Shown one piece after another: positions 7,418-15,541 of a DNA stretch of 64,000 nt. Under the pieces are notes generated by a model. The model was given only the letters and a program-made list of their open reading frames with translations. It had not been told where the DNA came from and did no database searches. The stretch spans positions 110,232 through 174,231 of the forward strand of contig AODO01000062.1 of assembly GCA_000341795.1 (NCBI GenBank), written 5' to 3'. Source of the stretch: Rhodococcus triatomae BKS 15-14 (GTDB taxonomy: Bacteria > Actinomycetota > Actinomycetes > Mycobacteriales > Mycobacteriaceae). The number at the start of each line of letters is the position of its first letter. Position 1 is the first letter of the stretch. A program made the position numbers and the translations under genes.

Positions 7418-8569
7418 TCACAACCAGCCGCGACGCTTGAAGATCGTGTACAGGCCGACACAGATCAGGGCCATCAGGCCGAGTGCGAACGGATACCCGC
7501 CCGCCCAGTGCAGTTCCGGCATGTTGTCGAAGTTCATGCCGTACACGGTGCCGATGAGCGTGGGTGCGAACAGGATCGCCGCCCAGGCGGACACCTTCTT
7601 GATCTCCTCGTTCTGCGCGTAGCTCGCCTGGGTGAGCGCCGACATCTCCTCGTTCTGCGTCTGCGACACGAGCGTCGCGTTGACGGTGAGGATGTTGCCG
7701 AGCAACTGCCGGAACCCGTCGGCCCGTTCGACGACCGTCGTCGCGTGATCGGTGACGTCACGCAGGTAGCGCTGCAGTTCCTCGTCCGTCTGGTACTTCT
7801 CGAAGCCGGCCGACAGCCCGGAGAGCATGCCGAGCAGCGGTTTGGTCGCACGCTGGAACTCGATGACCTCACGCGTGAGTTCGTAGATGCGCCGCGAGAC
7901 CTTCGGGTCACCGCTGAACACCTCGGTCTCGATCTCGTCGATGTCGTTCTGCAGTCCCGCGACCACGGGCGCGTATCCGTCGACGACCGCGTCGAGAATC
8001 GCGTACAGCACCGCTTCCGGTCCCAGTCGGAGCAGTTCGGGATCGTTCTCCATGCGGGTTCGGACGGCGGAGAGGTCGGGTGACTCGCTGTGCCGCACGG
8101 TCAGCACGAACGTCGGACCACAGAAGACGTGCAGCTCACCGAAGTCGACGCGCTCGGTTTCGTCGACGTACCGGGCGGCCCGGAGCACCGCGAACAGGGT
8201 GTCGCCGTACCGTTCGAGCTTGGGACGCTGATGCGCCACGATCGCGTCCTCGACCGCGAGTTCGTGCAGTTCGAACTGCTCGGCCGCGGCGAGCAGCTGT
8301 TCCTCGGAGGGCCGGTACAGCCCGATCCATGCCATCGACGAGGCGTCGGGCAGGCTGCGCAGCGCCTCCGACAGGTTGGACGGCGTCTCGATCCGCACGC
8401 CGTCGCGGTAGACGGCACTGTTGACGACACTCGCCTCGATGGGCACCGTCACGGGCCGCGACGGCGGCGTGGGGTGCGGTGCCATCGAATGTTCGGGCAC
8501 GAGCGAGTCGCGCGTCGGGTCGGCGGCGCGTCGGGGCAGGAGGGGACGGAGGGATCGCATGTCACGCAT
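7418..8569 (-). CDS. CorA family magnesium/cobalt transporter
   Basis: A pentameric divalent-cation channel of the cytoplasmic membrane. The long N-terminal cytoplasmic domain (about residues 30-310) is followed by two C-terminal membrane helices; the signature YGMNFDNMPEL lies between them, containing the GMN selectivity motif, and the protein ends in a short basic tail. Length is typical for the family. The start is uncertain: ATGs at 8569 and 8560 and a GTG at 8602 are in frame, and none has a convincing ribosome-binding site. No Mg-sensing riboswitch (M-box) fold was recognised upstream. Confidence 0.9.
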   Translation of the reverse strand: MRDMRSLRPLLPRRAADPTRDSLVPEHSMAPHPTPPSRPVTVPIEASVVNSAVYRDGVRIETPSNLSEALRSLPDASSMAWIGLYRPSEEQLLAAAEQFELHELAVEDAIVAHQRPKLERYGDTLFAVLRAARYVDETERVDFGELHVFCGPTFVLTVRHSESPDLSAVRTRMENDPELLRLGPEAVLYAILDAVVDGYAPVVAGLQNDIDEIETEVFSGDPKVSRRIYELTREVIEFQRATKPLLGMLSGLSAGFEKYQTDEELQRYLRDVTDHATTVVERADGFRQLLGNILTVNATLVSQTQNEEMSALTQASYAQNEEIKKVSAWAAILFAPTLIGTVYGMNFDNMPELHWAGGYPFALGLMALICVGLYTIFKRRGWL

Positions 8570-9037
8570 GGTGATGACGGCTTTCGCGGAGGTCGGTAAC
8601 ACGGACGGCCCACAACGAGAGGGCAGTGTGATTGACGCGAAATCGCCGCTGCGAGAGAGGAGGAACTGCTGAGTTCAGCGACGACTTCGGCAGATACTCG
8701 GAGGTTGACTCGTCATTGCAAGCCTCACCTCCTCGTGTCACGCTCCGGCTGCGGCAATCGCATTCGGCGCTCCTGAATCCTCGCGTACCCTACCGCGACG
8801 TCCCACCCGCCACCAATCAGACAAATCACGCCCGCACCCGCGTCCGGTCCCAGCATGCGGAACTCCGCGACCCCGCCACGCCCGTGGGCCTGCCCGCCCC
8901 GGAGCCCCGCGAGTCGCAGGAACTCGCCGAGGGCGTGATCGAACGACCGACAGCGCCAACCACCCAACAGTCAGCTGTTCGGAGCGGGCGTCCCGGCTTT
9001 CTCGGCCATTCTGGACGCTCGACCTACTCTTTCCCTC
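8570..9037. other. Gene-poor intergenic stretch between corA and the secreted Ig-like gene
   Basis: About 470 bases. Open frames are present on both strands, but none has a ribosome-binding site, a domain or a family pattern. It must contain the corA promoter (minus strand) and the upstream part of the Ig-like gene promoter (plus strand). A 20-base block at about 8674-8693 resembles, at 17 of 20 positions, a block upstream of rsgA. Confidence 0.5.
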
Positions 9038-9049
9038 TACGCTGCCGCA
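9038..9049 (+). promoter_or_regulatory. -10 box positioned for a leaderless mRNA of the Ig-like gene
   Basis: TACGCT (TANNNT type, 9038-9043) ends six bases before the ATG, so transcription would start at or next to the A of the start codon. There is no Shine-Dalgarno sequence, consistent with leaderless translation, which is common in Mycobacteriales. The -35 region is weak. Confidence 0.5.
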
Positions 9050-10192
9050 ATGACTTCCACCATCAACACGCAGGGCGGTCCCGCGCGACTCGCCACTGTC
9101 ATCGGCGGTGCGGTCGTGGCTCTGCTCCTGGCAGTCTCTGCCGTGCTGATGCCCGGGTCCGCACACGCCGACCCCACCGTGATCCAGTACTCCGCCGACA
9201 ATGCCACCTGGGGCGGCATGGAACAGATCCCGGCGCTGTCCGGGGAACTCGTGCCCGGCTCGGAGGCCACGAGCACCTTCTGGGCGAAGAACACGACCGC
9301 CCAGGGTGGACGCCTCCAGGTGTACCTGGGCAACTGGTCCACCTCCGCGAACATGCAGGCCTACGTTCGCGCCGAGATCAACGACCAGAGCGGCGACATC
9401 GTCGCCCTGGTCAACGACGTCGCCGCACCCGGCACCGAGCTCGAGAGCATCCACCTGAACCCGGGCGAGACGGCCAAGGTCATGCTCGTGGTCGGCATGC
9501 CCCTCGAGGCGGGCAACGAGACACAGAACGGCACCGTCGACCCCGACTTCGCACTCGACTTCGAACTCGACCAGGCGGCGGCGACGACCACGACCGCGGT
9601 CACGGGCGTCACCTCCGCGGTGGTCGGCACCCCGATCGACCTCACCGCCACCGTCACCCCCGCGGACGCGACCGGCACCGTGCAGTTCAAGGACGGCGCG
9701 ACCGATCTCGGTGGACCGGTCACGGTGACCACCGGCGTCGCGACGTACAGCCACACCTTCACCACCACCGGCGTCCACGCGATCACAGCCGTGTACTCGG
9801 GTGACTCCGGATTCGCGACGTCGACGTCGGTCGCGCACCAGGTGACCGTGGCGGATCCGGTGAAGGTGTCCACCAGCGTCACCGTCTCCGGTGCGAGCGC
9901 CGTCAACAACGGCACCAACATCCAGTTGACGGCGACGGTCGTCCCGAATGCCGCCACCGGTTCGGTCCAGTTCACCGACAACGGTGTCAACCTCGGTGCC
10001 CCCGTGCCGCTGGTGAACGGCACTGCGACGGCCAACCGGTCCTTCGGTGTCGACGGTGAGCACGTCATCGTCGCGAACTATCTCGGCAGCGCGACCCACG
10101 CCGCATCGACCTCCGCGCCGCACACGGTGACGGTGTCGAGCGTGACCCCCGAACCCGGTGGCACCGGATCGGCCGGCTCGAGCGGCTCCTGA
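9050..10192 (+). CDS. Secreted protein with bacterial Ig-like domains
   Basis: A 380-residue exported protein. A Sec signal peptide occupies residues 1-40, with hydrophobic core VIGGAVVALLLAVSAVL and a cleavage site after SAHA. A unique domain of about 150 residues follows, then two Ig-like repeats (roughly residues 195-275 and 285-365) with the pattern VGTPIDLTATVTP...GTVQFKDG...YSHTFTTTGVHAITAVYSGD, typical of the Big_3_5 class. The tail is Gly/Ser-rich with no sortase signal. The fold suggests a surface or matrix protein. It converges on the SipW locus and is followed by a very strong stem-loop, so it is probably monocistronic. Confidence 0.85.
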   Translation: MTSTINTQGGPARLATVIGGAVVALLLAVSAVLMPGSAHADPTVIQYSADNATWGGMEQIPALSGELVPGSEATSTFWAKNTTAQGGRLQVYLGNWSTSANMQAYVRAEINDQSGDIVALVNDVAAPGTELESIHLNPGETAKVMLVVGMPLEAGNETQNGTVDPDFALDFELDQAAATTTTAVTGVTSAVVGTPIDLTATVTPADATGTVQFKDGATDLGGPVTVTTGVATYSHTFTTTGVHAITAVYSGDSGFATSTSVAHQVTVADPVKVSTSVTVSGASAVNNGTNIQLTATVVPNAATGSVQFTDNGVNLGAPVPLVNGTATANRSFGVDGEHVIVANYLGSATHAASTSAPHTVTVSSVTPEPGGTGSAGSSGS

Positions 10193-10215
10193 GCCGACCC
10201 TCTACCCCCTCCGCG

Positions 10216-10267
10216 CGTGACGGCGAAGGCCCCCAGCCTCTTTCGGCTGGGGGCCTTCGCCGTCACG
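10216..10267. terminator. Perfect 23-bp stem-loop terminator
   Basis: Arms 10216-10238 and 10245-10267 are exact reverse complements with a six-base TCTTTC loop. It lies 23 bp past the Ig-like gene stop and would act on both strands. Its right arm runs directly into the decayed MTB12-like reading frame, marking a likely rearrangement point. Confidence 0.85.
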
Positions 10268-10268
10268 G

Positions 10269-10625
10269 ATCACCGATCTCGTTCCCACCGCCGAGCAGCT
10301 GACCAGGCTGTACGACGCCACAACGAACTACTCGATCCGAGAGGAGGATCGATCGCGGCTCATCGACGGTCCCAGCGATCGGATCGTGCAGATCGCGCGG
10401 TCCTGGGGTGCACTGCCCACGCCCCAGTCCATCCGGTTCACCACCGTGGGTCCCGCCGGCCCGAACCGGGTCGAAGCACGGGGGCAGGGCTACGTCGACG
10501 GTGTGGCCCGGTATCGGATCGGGCCGATTCCCTTCGTGCGTTCCGACGACGAGTGGAAGCTGTCCCACCTCTACGTGTGCGGCATCCTGGCCGGGCTTCC
10601 GGGGCCGGACGGCGGTTGTCGATGA
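10269..10625 (+). pseudogene. 5'-truncated MTB12/CFP2-like secreted antigen gene
   Basis: An open frame of about 118 codons reads like a real protein but has no start codon: upstream it runs through the terminator stem to a stop at 10218. Its translation contains DLVPTAEQLTRLYDATT, a middle resembling SIRFTTVGPAGPNRVEA, and an ending DDEWKLSHLYVCGILAGL. From memory this follows the layout of the mycobacterial low-molecular-weight antigen MTB12 domain (VPTAxQLTxLL ... WxLSRxSAxxLL). The signal peptide that such proteins need is absent. A GTG at 10386 could start only the last 79 residues. I infer a gene whose 5' part was lost at the hairpin junction; a sequencing or assembly error is the alternative. 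Confidence 0.55.
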
Positions 10626-10720
10626 GCACCGGCGTCCGGCGCCGATGGAGTGGCGACCGTGGACACCGGGCGAGTGGACGTGATCATCGGGAGTCGGTAC
10701 GTCGGTGACGCCGCGGCCGA

Positions 10721-11374
10721 TCAGTACGGGTGGTGGTGCCCGTCGATCCGAGGAATCACGACCGTGTCCGCGTCGTCCGCCGGGAACCGGCCGTCCTGCG
10801 ACGCACCCGCGCCGGGATCGTCCTTCCGCCGGGAGCGATCCCGGTACGCACCGACGAACATCGCGCCGGCGTAGAGGAACAGTCCGCCGACGACGACGGA
10901 CACCATGACCGCACGCTGCTGCCCGGTGACGACGTTGTTGACGTAGCCGAGATACGGGACGCTGTACCAGACCTTGCCCCGAATCTGTTCCACCACAACG
11001 GGATTCTTGTCGCGGGAGGGATTCGCGTCACCCTGGGTGACGAAGGTGCGGACGCCCGTGGAGTTCTGCCGGGACTCGATGATCCGGTGCGTCACCACCT
11101 CGGGGTCGCCGGACTCCTTCTGGAACGTGATCGCGTCCCCGACGCCGAGGGTCTCCGGGTCCTGCGGCTTCACCACGATCAGGGTGCCCGGCGGGTAGGT
11201 GGGACGCATCGAGCCGGTGAGCACGGTGTAGGGCGTCGATCCCGTCAGCCGGGGTACGACGATCGTCAGGGCCAGGATCGCCAGCACCGCCAGGAGCACG
11301 AGCCAGGAGACGATGCTCTTGACCCACCCCCACACGCCGAGATCGGGGGTGTCGTCCTGCACCGGGTCACTCAT
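10721..11374 (-). CDS. Signal peptidase I, SipW-like (S26B)
   Basis: A 217-residue membrane peptidase expected to cleave the unusual signal peptides of the neighbouring exported proteins. An N-terminal membrane helix (about 18-40) precedes the catalytic Ser55 in TGSMRPTYPPG. The usual Lys is replaced by His96 in VVTHRII, the hallmark of SipW/archaeal-type enzymes. GDANPSRDKNPV follows, and a second membrane helix (about 160-185) ends in a basic tail. It is the last gene of the second export module, 11 bp after a SipW-dependent protein gene, and so is co-transcribed with its presumed substrates. Confidence 0.92.
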   Translation of the reverse strand: MSDPVQDDTPDLGVWGWVKSIVSWLVLLAVLAILALTIVVPRLTGSTPYTVLTGSMRPTYPPGTLIVVKPQDPETLGVGDAITFQKESGDPEVVTHRIIESRQNSTGVRTFVTQGDANPSRDKNPVVVEQIRGKVWYSVPYLGYVNNVVTGQQRAVMVSVVVGGLFLYAGAMFVGAYRDRSRRKDDPGAGASQDGRFPADDADTVVIPRIDGHHHPY

Positions 11375-11385
11375 CGAATCTCACT

Positions 11386-11928
11386 TCACTGCTGGGACCG
11401 CGCCGAGAAGGTGAACGTCGCGGTGGTGCTCTGGCTCGGGGGCGCGGCCGGCCCGACGGTACCGCGCAGACACAGCACCTCGGCCGACCCCGGCTGCACG
11501 GTCCGCTCGGCGAAGTTCGCGCCGATCAGCGGGCCGTCGTAGAGCTGTGCGGCACCGGTCGGGCTGCCGCCGGCCGGGCAACTCGACTCGGACGCGACGA
11601 TCGAGGCCGTGAGGTTCAGCGGCACAGACGTATTCGACTGCGCGCCGTTCAGAAGCCGATAGGTCATCGGAACGTTGCCGGAGTTGTACACCTTCACCGG
11701 AGCCTGCGCGTAGCCGCCGGGGAGCAGGTTCGCGCCCGCGAGCGCGGTGAACGGATAGGAGCTCAGCCCCTCACCGCCGACCGACAGGTCGAGGATGCCG
11801 GAACGGATGGTGCCGGCGTCGACGGACCGGGACTGCGTCCACAGCGCCCCGGTCTGCTGTGCGGACAGCAAGCCGATCCCGACGACAGCGGCGCCACCGA
11901 CGAGCAACCAGCGGGTCTTGTTCGACAT
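11386..11928 (-). CDS. SipW-dependent-type signal peptide protein (module B)
   Basis: A 180-residue exported protein of the TasA/camelysin-like class. The signal region (residues 5-32) is a hydrophobic helix followed by GALWTQSRSVDAGTIRSGILDL, the aromatic-then-polar pattern recognised by SipW peptidases, with the family's Gly-x-Leu-Asp-Leu strand afterwards. The mature part is a predicted beta-sandwich with two Cys that could form a disulfide. It lies between an alternate-type protein gene (gap 5 bp) and a SipW-like peptidase gene (gap 11 bp). In Bacillus such proteins build extracellular fibres; that role here is inference. Confidence 0.85.
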   Translation of the reverse strand: MSNKTRWLLVGGAAVVGIGLLSAQQTGALWTQSRSVDAGTIRSGILDLSVGGEGLSSYPFTALAGANLLPGGYAQAPVKVYNSGNVPMTYRLLNGAQSNTSVPLNLTASIVASESSCPAGGSPTGAAQLYDGPLIGANFAERTVQPGSAEVLCLRGTVGPAAPPSQSTTATFTFSARSQQ

Positions 11929-11933
11929 GGTGA

Positions 11934-12461
11934 CTACACCTGCTTCAAGGAGATCGTGAAGTTGGACAGGTCCAGCTGGGAGGTCTGCGCCACCGCACCG
12001 GCCGTGGCCGGATCGAACGTGAACACGACCTTCACGTCGACCGTCTTCCCGTTGTGCGCCGGGGTCACCACTGCGCCACCGGCGTTCGACGGCAAGGACA
12101 CCCCGCTCGTGGTCGCGGTGACCGCAGTCGCCATCGCCGCCTTCAGCGCCGGATCCCCGGTGATGGCACCGCTGTCGGCGCCGAGGTTCGCCACCAGATT
12201 CGTGCCCTTCGCAGTGACGACGAAGCTCGCCGTGTAGGTGACCACGTCACCGGGAACGGCGCGGTACGCGGTGACGTCGATGGCGCCGTGCTGATCGGTC
12301 CAGGCCGGGGCACCGGCCGCAGACAACGCGAGGCTGCCCGCGCCGACGCTGCCGCCGACTCCGCTGCCACCGCCGTTGAACGCGGCCATGGTGCCTGCAC
12401 CGCCGGCGAGCAGGACCGTCGCAGCGCCCGCCGCGATCGCACCCTTGATCTTCGAGTTCAT
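11934..12461 (-). CDS. Alternate-type signal peptide exported protein (module B)
   Basis: A 175-residue exported protein whose N-terminus, MNSKIKGAIAAGAATVLLAG followed by GAGTMAAFN, is the alternate SipW-recognised signal of the 'RER_14450' type family. The cleaved part would be a beta-rich domain ending in TSQLDLSNFTISLKQV. It is a clear paralogue of the protein encoded at 15035-15541: same signal, same length, same ending (FTVTLTQQ). It shares a 17-bp exact 5' leader sequence with that gene. No classical Shine-Dalgarno sequence is present; GAAAGCTG is the nearest purine-rich stretch. Confidence 0.85.
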   Translation of the reverse strand: MNSKIKGAIAAGAATVLLAGGAGTMAAFNGGGSGVGGSVGAGSLALSAAGAPAWTDQHGAIDVTAYRAVPGDVVTYTASFVVTAKGTNLVANLGADSGAITGDPALKAAMATAVTATTSGVSLPSNAGGAVVTPAHNGKTVDVKVVFTFDPATAGAVAQTSQLDLSNFTISLKQV

Positions 12462-12469
12462 CTGTTGGT

Positions 12470-12495
12470 CAGCTTTCGTCGGACCCCGTACGGGG
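12470..12495 (-). promoter_or_regulatory. Conserved 5' leader element, copy B
   Basis: The plus-strand bases CAGCTTTCGTCGGACCC (12470-12486) recur exactly at 15549-15565, each copy 8 bp upstream of an alternate-type protein ATG. Immediately outside lies the palindrome CCCCGTACGGGG (12484-12495), which can form a hairpin. It may be a translation-control element or simply a duplicated leader. Confidence 0.5.
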
Positions 12496-12526
12496 CAGAG
12501 GAATACGACAGCATCTGCGCAACCCC

Positions 12527-14248
12527 CTAGTTGGTGACGAGTGCGGCGATCTCGGCGGGAACGTCGTCGGACGACGGATCGACACTCGTCGCTGCGCCCG
12601 ATGACGCGTCGACGACGGTCAGCGTGTCGCCGTCGATGATCCACAGCTGGTCCGCACCGGACGCCCACTGCGCAATCGCCTTCCTGCCGACGGTTCCGCT
12701 GTAGACCTGCGCACCCGACTTGTCGGTGATCGTCGCGGTCGTGCCGTTCACCGTCGCGGTGTAGCGGCCCGACGTGGAGACGTTCGCGATCGCCAGGTCA
12801 CCCGACGGCGCGGACACCGAGGCAGGCTCCTCGGTCGTCGTGGTCGGCGCAGTGGTGGTGGGGTCCACCGTGGTTGTCGGAGCCGATGCCGCCGAGGTCG
12901 ATTCGGTGGTCGTGGACGGCGCAGGGGTGGTTGTCGGGGGTGCCGCGGTCGTGCCCTGGACCGTGGTGGTCGGCTCGGTCGTCGGGTCCGCCGTGGTGGT
13001 CGGCAGCGGCGTGGTGGTCACCGCGACAGCCTCGGGCGAGGGCATCCGCATCGCCGCCATGTTCGTCTCGGCAGCCCCGCCGAGCGACTGTGGGTTCTCG
13101 CTACTCGGATTGGGGACATTGGACTCGCCACCGGAGCAGTAGGTGTCCCAGACCGTCGACGTCCACACACCCTGGCCCCGCCACCCGGTTGACACGTTGG
13201 GGCCGTTCTTGGTGTGGACCTCCAGGATCCACCCCTTCGCGGTGTCGTCGAAGTTGACCTGCTTGGACGTCGCGGTGCCCACGTCGTAGGTGGTTTTCAC
13301 CTCGTTCGGGTTGTTGTCGCGCCGAACCTTCACCACGTACTGGTACGGCACGCCGAGCGGCGTGTTGCCGAGGCTGGTCCACGAGACGATCGCATCACGG
13401 AAACCGGCGGTTCCCGTGTTCTTGCAACTCGTGCTCGTGACCACAGGAGTCGGGTAGAAGTTCGCGTTGGCCGTGAACGAACTCGACGCCACCGACGTGT
13501 CCGTGAACGCCGCCGTGGTGCCGACCGCCGTCGCGCCGAGCGCGGTCACACCGACCGCGCCGAACACCATCAACGTGCGGGCGGGCACGAGACGCCGGAT
13601 CGAGAAGTCGGCCGACCGGAACTGCTCGGTGGGGCCGTCGAAGGCGCTGTGCGCGTTGACTGCCGGCTGCTCGACGGCCTCACGCGCTCCGGGCCTGCCG
13701 CCGGCCGATCCGGCATCCGAGTCCGAGTCCGAGTCGTCCCTGCGCTTCGAGGCGGGTCCGAAGGCGAGCACCATCAGGCCGCCGACGAACGCGCCACCGA
13801 GGAAGATCGCCGTCGGCGAGGACAGCCACGACACCGCGTAGCCGAGGCCGGGAACGCTGAAGAAGACGCGGTCGGCCTCGGTCACGGTGTACGGGGAGAT
13901 GTCGGCGTCCTTGTTGGCGTCTCCCTTGAGGATCAGCACCGCACCCGTGTCGTCCGCGGTGACGATCTCCTGGATCCGGTGCGTGATGCGGGTGCCCTGC
14001 TCGTTCTCGACGCTGACCACGTCACCGACGGCGAGGTCGGCTGCGGGCGTCGCCTTCGACAGCGCGAGTGCACCGGTCGGGATGTCCGGGGACATCGATC
14101 CCGAGCGGAAGACGAGGGGCTTGATGCCGAACAGGAAGGACGCGGCGGCGGCGAGCACGCAGATCAGGCCGGCGACGGCACCGACGTTGAGGGCGATCTC
14201 ACGACCGCGTGAGCGACCGGGCGTCGAGGCGTTCTCGTGAATTGCCAT
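12527..14248 (-). CDS. SipW-like signal peptidase fused to a SipW-substrate-like domain
   Basis: This 573-residue protein joins two functions normally on separate chains. Residues 1-180 are a signal peptidase I of S26B type: membrane helix 18-42, Ser51 in RSGSMSP, His90 in THRIQEIV in place of Lys, GDANKDADISPY, and a second membrane helix. After an acidic linker, about residues 218-250 form a second hydrophobic segment ending TTAAFTDTSVASSSF, which looks like a SipW-type signal peptide. A beta domain with conserved Cys follows, then a long Thr/Pro-rich stretch (about 400-470) and a C-terminal domain with SGRYTATVNGTTATI. The start at 14248 opens MAIHEN. It is the last gene of export module A. 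I infer a membrane-tethered peptidase with a wall-spanning stalk, possibly self-processing. Confidence 0.85.
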   Translation of the reverse strand: MAIHENASTPGRSRGREIALNVGAVAGLICVLAAAASFLFGIKPLVFRSGSMSPDIPTGALALSKATPAADLAVGDVVSVENEQGTRITHRIQEIVTADDTGAVLILKGDANKDADISPYTVTEADRVFFSVPGLGYAVSWLSSPTAIFLGGAFVGGLMVLAFGPASKRRDDSDSDSDAGSAGGRPGAREAVEQPAVNAHSAFDGPTEQFRSADFSIRRLVPARTLMVFGAVGVTALGATAVGTTAAFTDTSVASSSFTANANFYPTPVVTSTSCKNTGTAGFRDAIVSWTSLGNTPLGVPYQYVVKVRRDNNPNEVKTTYDVGTATSKQVNFDDTAKGWILEVHTKNGPNVSTGWRGQGVWTSTVWDTYCSGGESNVPNPSSENPQSLGGAAETNMAAMRMPSPEAVAVTTTPLPTTTADPTTEPTTTVQGTTAAPPTTTPAPSTTTESTSAASAPTTTVDPTTTAPTTTTEEPASVSAPSGDLAIANVSTSGRYTATVNGTTATITDKSGAQVYSGTVGRKAIAQWASGADQLWIIDGDTLTVVDASSGAATSVDPSSDDVPAEIAALVTN

Positions 14249-14255
14249 GGCGCGC

Positions 14256-14867
14256 TCAGGCCGTCGTCGCATTGAAGTTGAAGGAGGTGTTCACCGTCTG
14301 GTTCTGGACGGTGGTCGGTGCCCCCGCGTCGAGGGTCACCTGGAAGCACAGGGTTTCGCTGCCGCCGTTGGCGAGGGTGCGGGCGGTGGGGATCAGGTTG
14401 GCCGATCCGCCCGACACCAGGGCGACGTTGTTGGCGATCACGGTGCCGCCACTGCACACGGTGCCGTTCGACGTGCCTGTCGAGACGATCACCTTGAGGT
14501 ACGGCGCCAGCGTCGACGAGGTCGCCGCAGCGGCCATGGTGTAGTTGAACGACGTGGTGCCGGTGTTCTGCACGGGCAGGGTTGCCGCGACCGACGCGCC
14601 CGGCAGCATCCCGGTCTTCGTCAGCGACGCGAACGCGTAGGCGGTCGGGTTGCCCTGGTTCCCGTTGAGCTGCAGGTCGATCGAGCCGGTCGAGAAGACG
14701 CCGGAGGTGGCGGTGGCGGAATCGCTCCACGCGGCGAGGGTGCCGATCGCACCGAGTCCGAGCACGATGCCCAGCGAGGCGATGGCCCGCGGTCGTCCGC
14801 CCGACAGCAGCGACCGCGCGCGGGCACCGAACCCTGACGGAGTACTGGAAACCTCAGAACGCGACAT
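14256..14867 (-). CDS. SipW-dependent-type signal peptide protein (module A)
   Basis: A 203-residue exported protein of the camelysin/TasA-like class. A basic N-terminus of about 28 residues precedes the hydrophobic stretch IASLGIVLGLGAIGTLAAW and the processing-region pattern SDSATATSGVFSTGSIDLQL. The mature region is Thr/Ser-rich and beta-type, ending in FNFNATTA, with two Cys as in the module B paralogue. The leader carries GAAAGG ahead of the ATG. It lies 7 bp upstream of the fused peptidase gene, the presumed processing enzyme. Confidence 0.85.
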   Translation of the reverse strand: MSRSEVSSTPSGFGARARSLLSGGRPRAIASLGIVLGLGAIGTLAAWSDSATATSGVFSTGSIDLQLNGNQGNPTAYAFASLTKTGMLPGASVAATLPVQNTGTTSFNYTMAAAATSSTLAPYLKVIVSTGTSNGTVCSGGTVIANNVALVSGGSANLIPTARTLANGGSETLCFQVTLDAGAPTTVQNQTVNTSFNFNATTA

Positions 14868-15000
14868 GCGGTGAGCCTTTCGTGCGTGGGTCCAGCGGGC
14901 GCGGCGCGCCGAGCGGAAATTGTTGTGGTGACGGGGTGTTCGTGGGCACCGACCGGACGATCCGGATCGGGGTCGGACCGGCCGGCCGGTGCGTTCACGG

Positions 15001-15021
15001 CTCGCCTCGAGGGAAGGCGAG
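15001..15021 (-). terminator. Stem-loop downstream of the first alternate-type gene
   Basis: CTCGCCT and AGGCGAG pair across a 7-base loop, starting 14 bp beyond the stop codon. It could attenuate rather than stop transcription, giving more of the first product than of the downstream genes. Confidence 0.45.
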
Positions 15022-15034
15022 AGGTCTCGACGCT

Positions 15035-15541
15035 CTACTGCTGGGTCAGGGTGACGGTGAACTCGGACAGGTCGGCGTCCGCGTTCTGGTAGGCGGTACC
15101 GGTGGCGTCGAAGTTGAAGGTGACCTCGGCCTGGACGACCTGGCCGTCGTTGGCGTCGGTGATCACGCCGCCGGCGAGCGGGGCCCCGTTCAGCGTGACG
15201 GCAACCTCGGGATCGAGGGCAGCAGCGAGATCGCCGGAGATGGAGCCCTGGTCGACGTCGAGGACCGCTTCGAGGTTGTCACCGGCGGCGCCGATCGTGA
15301 AGGCGGCGTTGTAGACGATCTCGTCGCCGGGAACCGCGAGGTACGACGCGATGTCGGCCACGGCCTGGCCGTTGACGGTCCACCCGGTGGCGCCTTCCTG
15401 CGTCAGTGTCAGCTTGCCCGAGTTGATCGCGCCGCCCGCGACGTTCTCGGATGCATTCCAGGCCGCCATGGTGCCGGCACCGCCCGCGAGGAGGAGGGCC
15501 GCCGCGCCTGCGGCGATGGCGCCCTTCGTCTGCTTGTTCAT
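15035..15541 (-). CDS. Alternate-type signal peptide exported protein (module A)
   Basis: The first gene of the export locus. The signal region is MNKQTKGAIAAGAAALLLAG followed by GAGTMAAWN, nearly identical to that of the module B paralogue, and the mature domain ends SEFTVTLTQQ. The product has 168 residues from the ATG at 15541; a GTG two codons upstream is also in frame. The mature part is acidic (many Asp/Glu) with no Cys, and a beta-sandwich is likely. It is preceded by the same 17-bp leader element as its paralogue and by about 600 bp of regulatory DNA shared with the response regulator gene. Confidence 0.87.
   Translation of the reverse strand: MNKQTKGAIAAGAAALLLAGGAGTMAAWNASENVAGGAINSGKLTLTQEGATGWTVNGQAVADIASYLAVPGDEIVYNAAFTIGAAGDNLEAVLDVDQGSISGDLAAALDPEVAVTLNGAPLAGGVITDANDGQVVQAEVTFNFDATGTAYQNADADLSEFTVTLTQQ

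Noticed and set aside
8628..8672. 14-codon ORF ending in a Cys codon upstream of the Ig-like gene
   Set aside because: Only one Cys, no promoter placed for leaderless translation and no downstream sulfur gene; too short to support.
8632..9804. 390-codon plus-strand frame spanning the corA/Ig-like gap
   Set aside because: It overlaps most of the Ig-like gene in another frame, has low-complexity Arg/His/Gly composition downstream and no ribosome-binding site or domain.
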